Shown one piece after another: positions 16,888 through 25,838 of a stretch of DNA of 64,000 nt. The position numbers and the translations under genes are program-made. Below the pieces are notes generated by a model that saw only the letters and a list, made by a program, of their open reading frames with translations, ran no database searches and was not told where the DNA came from. Source of the DNA: Oscillospiraceae bacterium (GTDB taxonomy: Bacteria; Bacillota; Clostridia; Saccharofermentanales; Saccharofermentanaceae); contig CACWXL010000002.1 of NCBI GenBank assembly GCA_902764825.1, forward strand, positions 1 through 64,000, written 5' to 3'. Each line of letters begins with the position of its first letter. Within the stretch, counting starts at the first letter, position 1.

Positions 16888-16922
16888 ATTATAGCAAAAA
16901 TAGTTTGATAGTCAAACTATTT
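16888..16922 (-). promoter_or_regulatory. Sigma-A promoter with overlapping FabT/MarR-like palindromic operator
   Basis: On the minus strand, TTGACT (16915-16910), a 16-bp spacer and a perfect TATAAT (16893-16888) form a strong promoter. Overlying the -35 box and spacer is the perfect palindrome AAATAGTTTGA-TAG-TCAAACTATTT (16898-16922). Its core TTTGA-N3-TCAAA closely resembles the reported FabT operator core (TTTGATTATCAAA). A MarR-family regulator of acyl metabolism is therefore a likely repressor of the operon; this is inference. Confidence 0.75.
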
Positions 16923-17047
16923 AAATGTAAGAAATCTAAATGATAGGAATCAACCAGCGCATTTTTTGTGAGTTATTGCAATTAGCAACCTATGATAAAT
17001 GCAATGAAGTTCTTATATTCTTCCGACAGTTGATCTGATAAGTTCTC

Positions 17048-18508
17048 TTATTTCTTCCCTGCCCCAAAGGATTTTCTCTCCTTTAAATAGAAGATCAGGC
17101 CGAGAACGATCCAGACAACAAGAAGAATATAGCTCTCCTTACCGAAATGCACTCCTGAAAGACCGGGAATAGGCACAAGCTGAAGCACCATGAAAGCTAA
17201 TGAGAACACTACGCCTGTTACAGCCATAGCCTTTAGGAACGGCGAGCCGTCACCGTCACGTCTTGAAGCGACAAGCGTAGATGCCGATGTGAAGAAATAG
17301 CCTATGCTCGCACCGATCGCGCACATGTCAACGAACCATCCCAGTGCTTCACGGCCAAGGATAGGACCTGAGAGACTTACGATAACGCAGAATATCATGG
17401 CATTCTTCGGAGTGCCGTACTTGGGGTTGATAACACCGAACCACTTTGGAAGATAACCTTCGCGCGCCATTGAATACATAAGGCGCGAAGATGCAAGGTA
17501 AAATCCCATGATGCCGGACAAGACAGCACAGGATACACCGATACCGATAAGTACTTTTCCGAATGTACCGAGCAGTTCTTCGGCAGCAACAAGAATGACC
17601 CACTCCCCTGCCATTACGCGGTCCGGCCAGTTAGCAAGAGCGGCCGCTGCAACTGTATTGTTGCTGGTATATACGAAGCATCCGAAAATGATCGCCACCA
17701 TCATGATGAACGATACTTTCTTGAAGCTGAAATTGAACTCTTCCGCTGCCTGAGGGATCGCGTCGAATCCTACGTAAGCCCACGGCGCGATGGCAAATGT
17801 AGCCAGAATGGCTGACATGATACCGCCGGTGCCCTCATGAGCGAAGTCACCGATATTCTCAGTTGTGGCACCTGCTTCGATCGCAGCGGCCTTGTCAAAG
17901 CCCCATATAGGCTCCATGTTGATGCCTGAAGCTTTCGCGCTGATAAGACCTGTAATACAGAGCGTGACGGCACATACGACAAGAAGACTGGATAAGACTG
18001 TCTGAACGATCGCCGCCTTTTGTACGCCAATGATATTAAGCCAGCCGAACAAGATCAGGATGCCCATGGCAAGTATCATCTCGCCCATCCACACATCAAA
18101 TCCTGCGATCGAATAATGGAAGCCGAATTTTAATATGTCAGCCGAACCGTCCAATCCGTCAACGATAAGCCCTATCGCAGTGCTGTTCATCGGAACATTG
18201 GTAAGATATGCGGCAACCAGGAACCAGCCGCACAGGAACGCTGCATTCTTTCCGAAACACATTTTGGTGAAAGTAAACTCTCCGCCCGCCTTTGGATATT
18301 TCGGAACCATGTATGCATACGAAAAAGCGATGATCATCATCACCAGAGCGCCCAGGATCATTGCTATTGCAGTGCCTGCGACACCGGAATTCGGCAGGAA
18401 TTTCTTGCCGGGATTAACAAAACTTCCCCAACCAATTACGCAGCCAAATGCGATAGCCCAGACATTCATCGGGTTAAGTGATCTTTGCAGTTCTTTCTTA
18501 TCGTTCAT
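17048..18508 (-). CDS. APC-superfamily amino acid permease
   Basis: This 486-residue membrane protein has about 12-13 hydrophobic helices. The first contains AIAFGCVIGWGSFVNPGKKF, the unwound substrate-binding helix of APC transporters (GxxIGxG-like). IAPWAYVGFDAIPQAAEEF in helix 6 and SSRLMYSMAREGYLPKWF after helix 8 are also typical. It probably imports an amino acid or exchanges an amino acid for its amine; the substrate cannot be told. GGGGAT lies 7 bases before the ATG. It stands alone, after an unusual leader hairpin. Confidence 0.88.
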   Translation of the reverse strand: MNDKKELQRSLNPMNVWAIAFGCVIGWGSFVNPGKKFLPNSGVAGTAIAMILGALVMMIIAFSYAYMVPKYPKAGGEFTFTKMCFGKNAAFLCGWFLVAAYLTNVPMNSTAIGLIVDGLDGSADILKFGFHYSIAGFDVWMGEMILAMGILILFGWLNIIGVQKAAIVQTVLSSLLVVCAVTLCITGLISAKASGINMEPIWGFDKAAAIEAGATTENIGDFAHEGTGGIMSAILATFAIAPWAYVGFDAIPQAAEEFNFSFKKVSFIMMVAIIFGCFVYTSNNTVAAAALANWPDRVMAGEWVILVAAEELLGTFGKVLIGIGVSCAVLSGIMGFYLASSRLMYSMAREGYLPKWFGVINPKYGTPKNAMIFCVIVSLSGPILGREALGWFVDMCAIGASIGYFFTSASTLVASRRDGDGSPFLKAMAVTGVVFSLAFMVLQLVPIPGLSGVHFGKESYILLVVWIVLGLIFYLKERKSFGAGKK

Positions 18509-18529
18509 GAATCATATCCCCGCGGGTTG

Positions 18530-18563
18530 CAAATAAAACGTGCCGGGAACAGCTCCTGGCACG
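18530..18563 (-). terminator. Terminator-like hairpin in the 5' leader of the permease gene
   Basis: On the minus strand, CGTGCCAGGA pairs with TCCCGGCACG (10 bp, one mismatch, 6-base loop), followed directly by TTTTATTTG. It lies only 22 bases before the permease start. A possible -10 TATTAT at 18575-18570 would place the transcript start at the foot of the hairpin. It may be an attenuator, a 5'-stabilising hairpin, or a terminator protecting against upstream transcription. Confidence 0.5.
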
Positions 18564-18646
18564 ACAAAGATAATACCACAGTATTTGTTTGATTAACCAG
18601 CGATACACTAAAGATTTTTGCATTCGGTTTTATTAACACGAGATAA

Positions 18647-18694
18647 TTGACAAAATCTCATTCTTATTCGATAATGGTATCAGTTGATACCATT
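18647..18694 (+). promoter_or_regulatory. Promoter and palindromic operator of the first PanA-like gene
   Basis: A consensus -35 TTGACA (18647-18652), a 17-bp spacer and -10 GATAAT (18670-18675). Overlapping and following the -10 is AATGGTATCA-GT-TGATACCATT (18673-18694), with perfect 10-bp arms. Its core TATCA-N2-TGATA recurs before the second PanA-like gene (26888-26903), which points to autoregulation by the helix-turn-helix of these proteins. Confidence 0.82.
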
Positions 18695-18759
18695 GGAGCG
18701 AATTACTTGTCAGACATCAAATCAAGAATTGAAAGCAAAATAGAAATTCAATCATTAAT

Positions 18760-19776
18760 ATGCATAACGCATCCTATATTTGTCCATGCTGTATGGAAAA
18801 TCACGTCAAGAAGATAATCAAAGTTAAAGAAAGCAACATTTTTAAAGGTGTTTCCGTTGATTATGAAGCTGAATACACTTATTGCAGTGTTGCCGATGAG
18901 ACCTACGCTGATGAACAACAGTTATCTTCTAATGATATTGCTATGAAGAATGCTTATCGTTTAAAGACCGGATTGCTAACCTCAGATCAGATTGCGGATA
19001 TTCGTTCTAAATATGATATTAGTCAAGCTGATCTCTGTTTATTGCTTGGATGGGGGCTTAAAACAATTACTCGCTATGAAAGCCACCAGGTACAAGATAT
19101 AGCTCATGACACCATTCTTAGAAAACTCGACAATGATCCGGAATGGTTCCTGGAATTACTAAAAACTTCCAAAGATTCCATATCCGTTTCAGCTTATGCT
19201 AAATATCTTGAGGCTGGTACTCTATATTTTGAGAAGGATCATGATAACTATCTCAAAAGCGCTATTATGTCGAAATATGCACGTTTTCAAAACAGGTCAG
19301 ACATCAACGGCAATAAAGAGCTTTCCATAGATGTTGTTATCGACATGATCCACTACTATGCCAATTCTCCCAAAGTTTCTAATCTTTTCCTCGTAAAACT
19401 CTTAAAGATGCTATGGTATGCAGATGCTCTTTCGTATAAAAGATATGGCCATGCAATATCAGGTCTTGTTTACCGCTGCATTCAAATGGGTGCAGCACCT
19501 GTAGCTTATGAAACGATCATCGACCTGAGTTCTATTAAGATCGAAGAAATAGATTTTGGCGATGGTATAGGACAAAAAATCTTGCCTTCAAAGAACAAGG
19601 ATTATCCTAATCTGTCTGCTGAAGATAAAAAAGTACTTGATTCAATAATTATGCAATTCGGCAAGGCATCGAAAAAAGAGATTGTAGAAACAATGCATAA
19701 TGAGGAAGCCTATAAGAAAACGAAACCAAAAGAAAACATAGTGTTTGAATATGCTAAATCTTTGAGCGTATCCTGA
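18760..19776 (+). CDS. Panacea-domain (DUF4065) antitoxin-like protein with zinc-finger and HTH domains
   Basis: A 338-residue protein with three parts. The first is an N-terminal zinc-finger-like region with CPCC at 8-11 and a further cysteine at 42, as in MqsA/YgiT-type proteins. The second is a helix-turn-helix at about 72-112 (LLTSDQIADIRSKYDISQAD, then LLGWGLKTITRYES). The third is a Panacea/SocA-like domain from about 185 (NLFLVKLLKMLWYADALSYK). Panacea domains act as antitoxins for many unrelated toxins. No small toxin gene adjoins it: the permease and radical SAM genes on either side point the other way. The ATG has no clear ribosome site. A frame starting TTG at 18707 after GGAG ends inside the gene and may couple translation. 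Confidence 0.82.
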   Translation: MHNASYICPCCMENHVKKIIKVKESNIFKGVSVDYEAEYTYCSVADETYADEQQLSSNDIAMKNAYRLKTGLLTSDQIADIRSKYDISQADLCLLLGWGLKTITRYESHQVQDIAHDTILRKLDNDPEWFLELLKTSKDSISVSAYAKYLEAGTLYFEKDHDNYLKSAIMSKYARFQNRSDINGNKELSIDVVIDMIHYYANSPKVSNLFLVKLLKMLWYADALSYKRYGHAISGLVYRCIQMGAAPVAYETIIDLSSIKIEEIDFGDGIGQKILPSKNKDYPNLSAEDKKVLDSIIMQFGKASKKEIVETMHNEEAYKKTKPKENIVFEYAKSLSVS

Positions 19777-19790
19777 TCGGGGCGATTCGC

Positions 19791-21122
19791 CTAAATACTC
19801 AGTCTCTTGATCTGCTCATCAGTTTCAACACACTTGAATTCACGGCAGTATTCGAACCAGTCAGGACATCCGTGCTTGCAGAAAGGTGTGCATTCAGGAA
19901 GGAAAGGACATTCCCTGCACTTGTCGTCAGCTTCAAGAGATGCTCTCGGGTCGCTTCCCAACTTGATATCTTCATCAAAGATGCTCGCACACGAAGTATT
20001 TCCGGGCAGATGCTCACAGTTATAAAGATTGCCGTCAGGTCCTATTACAATACATTTACCGTCAGAATCAGCCATGCAGAAATTGGTCTTCATCTTGCAC
20101 TCAGAACCCTTAAAACGAAGGAACTTCATGCCCTTCTTCGCAGCTTCTGTGCAAAGTTCAAGATATCTCTTTTGAAGATCGATGCAGCCCGGATCCTTCT
20201 GAGCCTGGAACAGCATGGAACTGTACACTCTGAGCTTATCAGAATCGCCGTACAGATTATTTATGTCTTCCCAGAAGGAATACATGCCTTCGATATTTCC
20301 CTGATCGAAATTGCATCTTAAAGTAACTTCAAGCCCTGCATCGAGCATAATTCCTATAGTCTTAAGGAGATATTCGTAATTATGGATCTTCGGGCTGCAG
20401 AAGAGCTTTCGGGCCTCATAGTCAGACTTAGATCCGTCAACAGATACCTGTGCCCTCTTAAGATGCCAGACATTAACGGCAGTATCCAGAAGTTCAGGTG
20501 TAAAGAGCGACGCATTTGTAATGATCCTGGAATTGAAAGATACGCCCTTTTCATTAAGTCCCGTGCAGATCCTGTTGATGATGTTTGCAGCCACCAGAGG
20601 CTCACCGCCGAACCAGCAGAGCGTAATCTCTTCAGAGCGCTTCGTCTTTAAGATAAAGTCAATGACCTTGTCCGCCGTAGACTCGCTCATTGTAGAGACC
20701 TTCATGCCCTGCTCATAACAGTAGACGCATCTGGCGTTGCAGGCGGTCGTAGGAAGTATCGTGTATGTCTTGACTCCCCTGCTGCTCCTGTCCATCGCCT
20801 TGATTGCCGTTACGGCAAACCTGTAGCGCGAATAATCGTCATCCGTGGAATAAACCAGCACACAGCCTGAGACAAGATCTGCCAATCCTGCAGCTTCGAT
20901 ATCTGAACCTTGAATAATAAGATCAGCAGAAGGATCAACGACTGCCCATTCCTCATCAGACAGTTCATAGATCCCGCCTGTCATTGTGGATTTGATATAG
21001 TGCCGTTCTCGAAAAGACTTACAATACGCATACTTAGACAGCCGGTAAACACGGTCCGGTTCGACCTTATTTCGTCCAAGGAGCTTTATTATTCTGCTGT
21101 CAGGAATATTAAGTAAGCGCAT
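19791..21122 (-). CDS. Radical SAM/SPASM-type peptide-modifying enzyme
   Basis: The 443-residue protein has the radical SAM cluster motif CNARCVYC, with cysteines at 128, 132 and 135, followed by CWFGGEPLVA. A Cys-rich C-terminal SPASM-type region includes CIVIGPDGNLYNCEHLPGN, CRECPFLPECTPFCKHGCPD and FEYCREFKC, which would bind auxiliary iron-sulfur clusters. Residues 1-110 may form a recognition or PqqD-like domain. Such enzymes cross-link or modify ribosomal peptides or act as anaerobic sulfatase-type maturases. No precursor peptide was found next to it. AGGA lies 6 bases before the ATG. A remnant of a related C-terminus lies at 32717-32808. Confidence 0.85.
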   Translation of the reverse strand: MRLLNIPDSRIIKLLGRNKVEPDRVYRLSKYAYCKSFRERHYIKSTMTGGIYELSDEEWAVVDPSADLIIQGSDIEAAGLADLVSGCVLVYSTDDDYSRYRFAVTAIKAMDRSSRGVKTYTILPTTACNARCVYCYEQGMKVSTMSESTADKVIDFILKTKRSEEITLCWFGGEPLVAANIINRICTGLNEKGVSFNSRIITNASLFTPELLDTAVNVWHLKRAQVSVDGSKSDYEARKLFCSPKIHNYEYLLKTIGIMLDAGLEVTLRCNFDQGNIEGMYSFWEDINNLYGDSDKLRVYSSMLFQAQKDPGCIDLQKRYLELCTEAAKKGMKFLRFKGSECKMKTNFCMADSDGKCIVIGPDGNLYNCEHLPGNTSCASIFDEDIKLGSDPRASLEADDKCRECPFLPECTPFCKHGCPDWFEYCREFKCVETDEQIKRLSI

Positions 21123-21204
21123 GCGGTATCCTAATCTCGTTTTCTTATACTAATATACCATTTCGAGCTTCAAACAGAAAACAATAAAATAGAGTCTGTT
21201 TGTT

Positions 21205-21237
21205 AATTTGTCACAAATTTGATAAACAAATTTTATC
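21205..21237. promoter_or_regulatory. Tandem palindromes between divergent radical SAM and VanZ genes
   Basis: AATTTGT-C-ACAAATT (21205-21219) and GATAAA-N5-TTTATC (21221-21237) sit side by side in the roughly 200-bp divergent region. Either could be an operator. I see no clear consensus promoter that fixes the direction they control. Confidence 0.35.
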
Positions 21238-21324
21238 TTTTGCTATTCAACATACACAAAGCAATGCTATATACTAAATATATAAATCAAATCCACTTAA
21301 TAAATTGATCAAGCAGGACTCAAA

Positions 21325-21876
21325 ATGGAAGCTTATCTCGGAAAGGCCCTATCTCTCGTTACTTTGGATGCGGTTGTCGTATGGATAATCCCTGCTTTGA
21401 TATGCTTTTCCGTATGTTACCTCAGATGCCGCAGCGGAAAGATGAGATTAAGATCGTGCCTGGCACTGTCGATGCTCATATTCTACCTGGGCTTTGTCGC
21501 AAGCATTACCCTTCTCTCCAGACAGGCCGCACCATTTGCCAGGATGGAGCTGGAACTCTTCTGGTCTTACAGATTAATTTCAGCCGGCGATAAGGGAATG
21601 TTCTTCGAAGTGTTCTGGAACGTTGTACTCTTCATGCCCTACGGGTTCCTTGCTTCGATACATTCCAGGAGCAAAGCAAAGTGGACAGTATTCCTTTCAG
21701 GCTCTCTCCTGTCAGTTGCTATCGAACTTACGCAGTTATTCACCCACAGGGGCCTCTTCGAATATGACGACATCATTCACAACACGCTTGGAACAGCCGT
21801 CGGCATCGCGCTGTGCCTCATAGCCTCTAAGGTTCTTAATAATCTTGAGCGGAAATACAATATCCAGTTAACCTGA
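21325..21876 (+). CDS. VanZ-like family membrane protein
   Basis: A 183-residue protein with four to five hydrophobic segments. It shows the VanZ signature NVVLFMPYGFLASI, then SVAIELTQLFTHRGLFEYDD and a final HNTLGTAVGIALCLIAS helix. It differs clearly from the VanZ-like protein at 1171-1728 and matches the more classical VanZ pattern. AGGA lies before the ATG. It appears monocistronic. Function beyond the family name is unknown. Confidence 0.85.
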   Translation: MEAYLGKALSLVTLDAVVVWIIPALICFSVCYLRCRSGKMRLRSCLALSMLIFYLGFVASITLLSRQAAPFARMELELFWSYRLISAGDKGMFFEVFWNVVLFMPYGFLASIHSRSKAKWTVFLSGSLLSVAIELTQLFTHRGLFEYDDIIHNTLGTAVGIALCLIASKVLNNLERKYNIQLT

Positions 21877-21929
21877 TAAATCTAGATCTCGCCAAACACA
21901 CCATACATGCCAGACTAACCGGTACTTGT

Positions 21930-21971
21930 GTCGACCGGGGCAGGAGCGTTGGATTCTCCTGCCCGGACGAC
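21930..21971. terminator. GC-rich hairpin between convergent genes
   Basis: GTCG-CCGG-GCAGGAG (from 21930) pairs with CTCCTGC-CCGG-CGAC (to 21971) around a 9-base loop, with single-base bulges. It lies between the VanZ and FRG genes. Neither strand has a good T-run, so terminator function is only suggested. Confidence 0.45.
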
Positions 21972-21998
21972 CGAGTTTGATATGACCGAGGAAGGTTG

Positions 21999-23015
21999 TT
22001 AAAAGTTGTTGTCCAGAAGTTCGTTGGATCTGTGCTCAATATCAGGATATACGAAGCCTTCAGAAATGCCAATATGGGCAAGATCTCTCTTGATGGCTTC
22101 TTTCTTATCCCCCGGAATCTTGATGACATTGATCATTTTGCCTTCTGGCGAATATATACTTGCAGATAAAGTACTTACTGAACGGTCGATCTCTTTCTGG
22201 ATGCTATCCATAGTTTCACCGCCGGTAATTACATATTTAGGTAAGATAAATGCTCCCTGGTGCATCTTGATCCTGTCAGTGCACATGGAAGGGATAACGA
22301 TATGAGCTAACTGAAGTTCCTTATATATCTTGAACGGGAATACAAGCTCTTCACTTGTCTTAGCTCTCTGATTCAGAATATCCATGAAAGACATGATGAC
22401 AATGAACTCATCACTGTTGATAGGAAGCGAATCGATGCTCTTGTATCTTAATTGACCCCAATCGGTTCTGGAGATACGTGAACAAATAGATCTGCAGGTC
22501 AACATGAACTCATTAATCTTGTCCTGAGGAATCAGGTTTAAAGCAGTTTTTACAGCAACCGTATGCCCTACATCAAAATGCTCGGCATTAGTGTCGGGTC
22601 TGTCTTCTTTATGGTAAGAACCAAATACATAAACATATCCGTTATCAGATTTGCCGGAGCTGTAATTCTCAACTGCAAAATATAACGCAATCAAAGGATT
22701 TGTTGATATATCCAGCATTCTGGTCTTTGCACCATGATGCTGTAGTTCATACATTTGTCTGAAAAGGTCGGAACTCCTGTTATAATCAGCACTACCAAGC
22801 TGGCTTAAAAGCATGCGGTAATAATATTCGCTTGATTTGGTAGTAAGTCCTTCGTCAAGATAAAGGTTGGGAACGAGGTACTGATGGTACACACTCTCTC
22901 CCCTGTAGTACAAATGCGTAGATCTGCGAATATCATCATTCTTCGCATTAAGGATCAAATGAAGAAATGATTCGAGCGAATCGCATGTAATACTGTTGTC
23001 CTCAGAGACGAACAT
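21999..23015 (-). CDS. FRG domain-containing protein
   Basis: The protein has 338 residues. The FRG domain is clear: HLYYRGESVYHQYLVPNLY at 34-52 (the Phe/Tyr-Arg-Gly motif) and LQHHGAKTRMLDISTNPLIA at 91-110, followed by LYFAVENY. FRG domains occur alone or in predicted toxin and defence proteins, and their activity is not well defined. Residues beyond about 200 show no domain I know. GGAAGGA precedes the ATG. It stands alone and may be a single-gene defence or stress-response factor. Confidence 0.85.
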   Translation of the reverse strand: MFVSEDNSITCDSLESFLHLILNAKNDDIRRSTHLYYRGESVYHQYLVPNLYLDEGLTTKSSEYYYRMLLSQLGSADYNRSSDLFRQMYELQHHGAKTRMLDISTNPLIALYFAVENYSSGKSDNGYVYVFGSYHKEDRPDTNAEHFDVGHTVAVKTALNLIPQDKINEFMLTCRSICSRISRTDWGQLRYKSIDSLPINSDEFIVIMSFMDILNQRAKTSEELVFPFKIYKELQLAHIVIPSMCTDRIKMHQGAFILPKYVITGGETMDSIQKEIDRSVSTLSASIYSPEGKMINVIKIPGDKKEAIKRDLAHIGISEGFVYPDIEHRSNELLDNNF

Positions 23016-23150
23016 AGCACTTTTCCTTCCAATTAAGTCTTAACCCATACTTTATAATGCTTTGCGCATTATTTTCAAGATATGATAATATCAGTTTGAT
23101 GCATTTTTGTATACTGGATATATCAAATGTTCGAAAAAATTGATAAATGG

Positions 23151-24698
23151 CTAATAATGACAATCAACGCTGTACTTGTCGTTATAGACATTCAGAGCAT
23201 CGCCCTCTGCTGATATGCCTACGATCCCGTAATAGTTCTTCCCTTCAGATACGTTATTATCACGGAAATGAGTATTCGTCGAAGTACCGATGCGAGTCCA
23301 GTTACCGTTCTCGTGACGTCTGTATATATCATAATGATCGGCACCTGATACCACATTCCAGTTCAGATCGACAACCTTGCTTGAATAGTTTAAGTAGATC
23401 GCTGGAGCATCAACAAAAGCCGTATCGCTGAGATCCAGTGCCGCATCACTGAATATATCTAAAATGTAATCGTAGTAAGTATATTGGAACACGATACCGT
23501 TAACCTTATACCTGTATACATTTGAACTGGGATTTAAATCGTATTTCTTGAACATCAGCTTGTCGTAAAAGCCATGACTTCCGTGATCACAGTTGGTAAT
23601 ATCGACCATATAATTCATGCCGAATCCAAATGAGACGATGTTCCACATATGCCCGCAGTCAGTTCCGTCAGTCGTAAAGAAATTACCTGAAGCCGTGATA
23701 CAAGTCACTTCATTATCGAATTCACTCAGGTCACAAAGATACTTAAACGCCTTGGAATAGCCTTCGCAGACTACATTTGTGTTTTCGTCGCCGTCGAAAA
23801 CATTGACAATATTCCACGGATCTCCATATGGAGTACTGTCGTCAAAAACAGACTGATCGTTGAAGTCAACAAGATCACATATTACATCCCTGTACTTCAT
23901 GAGCTTTCCGTAATCGGACAGATCGCAATACTCGTTAACGATCGCCTTAGCCCTTCCTGAAGCATATAAAGCACGCTGAACACCGGCTGATGAGACATAA
24001 TATTCATTACTGCCGGCATAAGAAGCTACTATCGGGAAACGGAATGTAAGACCATCACCGACATAATGCAAAGTTACGGAATCGCCGATCCTGGTGGCAC
24101 CGACGCTGTAATCCTCAGCAACAATTAAGGCAGTCTTATCAAACCAGTAGCAGTCAAAAGGCAGATCGACCAGCACTTTATTTACGATATCCTGCATATT
24201 GAATACGGTTTTTTGAGACATTGCATTCGCGGCTTCATCAGTGATCGCACCGTCAGCAATAATAGAGCTGACGCCGAGTTCTTCAGCGGTATATTCATGG
24301 TGGTCGCCTAAACCTAATTCAGCAAAAGTAACAGTAAACTTCGTGCATGCGCTTGTGCCGTTAGCAACATCAATTATGCAATTCCTGATCTTCTCATAAG
24401 CGATCTTCTGATTACCTATCATCTGATAACGGTAGATTCCGGAATCAGCAGCCACTTGGGTCTTAGAAGTACCGGGCTTAGCCTTCTTTGATACAGGATC
24501 GATATCATCGACCTCAATGGTCCTAAAATAATACTTGGGAGCTTCCGTATCGTCCTGTGCATCAGAAACTTCTTCTTTCGTTACTTCGCGTACCGAAGGC
24601 GTTTCAATCTTATCTGCCACGCAGACAAAGCCCAAAGAACAGATAACGAGAATACTCTGGACAAGTACGGTCACTATTTTAGTGAGGGCTCTTCTCAT
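23151..24698 (-). CDS. Secreted transglutaminase-like protein with C-terminal fibronectin type III-like domain
   Basis: This 515-residue protein has an N-terminal signal or anchor segment (residues about 8-28, ending CVADK) and an acidic linker. The transglutaminase/protease-like core shows a complete triad in the right order: Cys near 308 in NVVCEGYSKAFKYL, His near 349 in CGHMWNIV and Asp near 364 in MVDITNCD. The last 90 residues, with VDLNWNVVSGADHYDIYRR, look like an Fn3 domain. It is likely an extracellular enzyme acting on proteins or the cell wall. It lies 25 bp downstream of the lactate dehydrogenase-like gene, so read-through is possible. Confidence 0.82.
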   Translation of the reverse strand: MRRALTKIVTVLVQSILVICSLGFVCVADKIETPSVREVTKEEVSDAQDDTEAPKYYFRTIEVDDIDPVSKKAKPGTSKTQVAADSGIYRYQMIGNQKIAYEKIRNCIIDVANGTSACTKFTVTFAELGLGDHHEYTAEELGVSSIIADGAITDEAANAMSQKTVFNMQDIVNKVLVDLPFDCYWFDKTALIVAEDYSVGATRIGDSVTLHYVGDGLTFRFPIVASYAGSNEYYVSSAGVQRALYASGRAKAIVNEYCDLSDYGKLMKYRDVICDLVDFNDQSVFDDSTPYGDPWNIVNVFDGDENTNVVCEGYSKAFKYLCDLSEFDNEVTCITASGNFFTTDGTDCGHMWNIVSFGFGMNYMVDITNCDHGSHGFYDKLMFKKYDLNPSSNVYRYKVNGIVFQYTYYDYILDIFSDAALDLSDTAFVDAPAIYLNYSSKVVDLNWNVVSGADHYDIYRRHENGNWTRIGTSTNTHFRDNNVSEGKNYYGIVGISAEGDALNVYNDKYSVDCHY

Positions 24699-24723
24699 AC
24701 GCTGATCCTACGTAAATATCATC

Positions 24724-25758
24724 TCAGAAGCACTTCTGTTCGTGCAGCTGCCTGCAGTCAGCGATCTTTCCGCACTTGTAACAGACTTCATTCAAGCTTC
24801 TGCCTGTGCCGGTGAACTCCTTGATATTGGCAAGTGTTGTATCGGCGATATTAGACAGCGCTTCCTTCGTAAGGAATGCCTGGTGCGATGTAACGATGAC
24901 ATTAGGCATGGAGATAAGCCTTGCAAGGATATCGTCATTGACGATGTGGTTGGAATAGTCGTGGAAGAAGATATTGGACTCTTCTTCATATACATCAAGG
25001 CAGGCAGCACCGATCTTACGGTCCTTAATGCCCTCTACAAGCGCCTCAGTGCTTATCAGAGCGCCTCTTGAAGTGTTAATGATGACTACTCCCTTCTTCA
25101 TCTTATCGATCGTGGTAGCGTTTATCATGTGCCTGTTCTCATCAGTCAGAGGACAATGGAGCGAAATAATGTCTGCCCTCTCCCAGAGCTCATCCAACGA
25201 GACATATTCGATGCCGGAATCAGCAGCCGGAAACTTATCGTAAGCAATGACATTCATGCCAAATCCGCGGCAGATATCAATAAAGATACGTCCGATCTTA
25301 CCGGTACCGATAACACCTACCGTCTTTCCGTGAAGATCAAAGCCCGTCATGCCCTCAAGGCTGAAATTAAAGTCCTTTGTACGGATATAAGCCTTATGGA
25401 TACGGCGGATGGACGTAAGGAGCAGCGCCATCGCATGCTCGGCTACCGCATAAGGAGAATAAGCAGGCACGCGTACAACATGGATCTTGCCGTAAGCATA
25501 CTCAACATCGACATTGTTATAGCCGGCGCAACGGAGCGCAATGAGCCTGATGCCCATCTCATAAAGCTTATCAATGACAAATGAATTTATATCGTCATTT
25601 ACGAAAACACAGACAACATCGCATCCTTCAGCAAGCTTATATGTATCGGGAGTAAGTCTGGTCTCAAAAAACCTGATATCAAACTCCCCGTCTTTATTAG
25701 CCGCCTCGAAAGACTGCCTGTCATATTCCTTGGAATCGAAAAAAGCTATCTTCAACAT
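24724..25758 (-). CDS. ldhA: D-2-hydroxyacid dehydrogenase, probable D-lactate dehydrogenase
   Basis: This 344-residue member of the D-isomer-specific dehydrogenase family begins MLKIAFFDSKEYDRQSF and has an LRCAGYNNVD substrate-binding region with the catalytic Arg. The NAD site GKTVGVIGTGKIGRIF, NTSRGALI, LDVYEEE with the catalytic Glu and TSHQAFLT with the catalytic His follow. It matches the fermentative D-lactate dehydrogenases closely. The ATG at 25758 follows GGGTGAT; a GTG three codons upstream lies inside that site. The C-terminal tail has an unusual cysteine-rich ending, CYKCGKIADCRQLHEQKC. Confidence 0.9.
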   Translation of the reverse strand: MLKIAFFDSKEYDRQSFEAANKDGEFDIRFFETRLTPDTYKLAEGCDVVCVFVNDDINSFVIDKLYEMGIRLIALRCAGYNNVDVEYAYGKIHVVRVPAYSPYAVAEHAMALLLTSIRRIHKAYIRTKDFNFSLEGMTGFDLHGKTVGVIGTGKIGRIFIDICRGFGMNVIAYDKFPAADSGIEYVSLDELWERADIISLHCPLTDENRHMINATTIDKMKKGVVIINTSRGALISTEALVEGIKDRKIGAACLDVYEEESNIFFHDYSNHIVNDDILARLISMPNVIVTSHQAFLTKEALSNIADTTLANIKEFTGTGRSLNEVCYKCGKIADCRQLHEQKCF

Positions 25759-25838
25759 ATTGATCACCCGTTTCTAGTTAGATAATCAATGTATAACGCA
25801 CTTTGAGGGCTTTTGTATACTAGATATCGGGGTAAATT

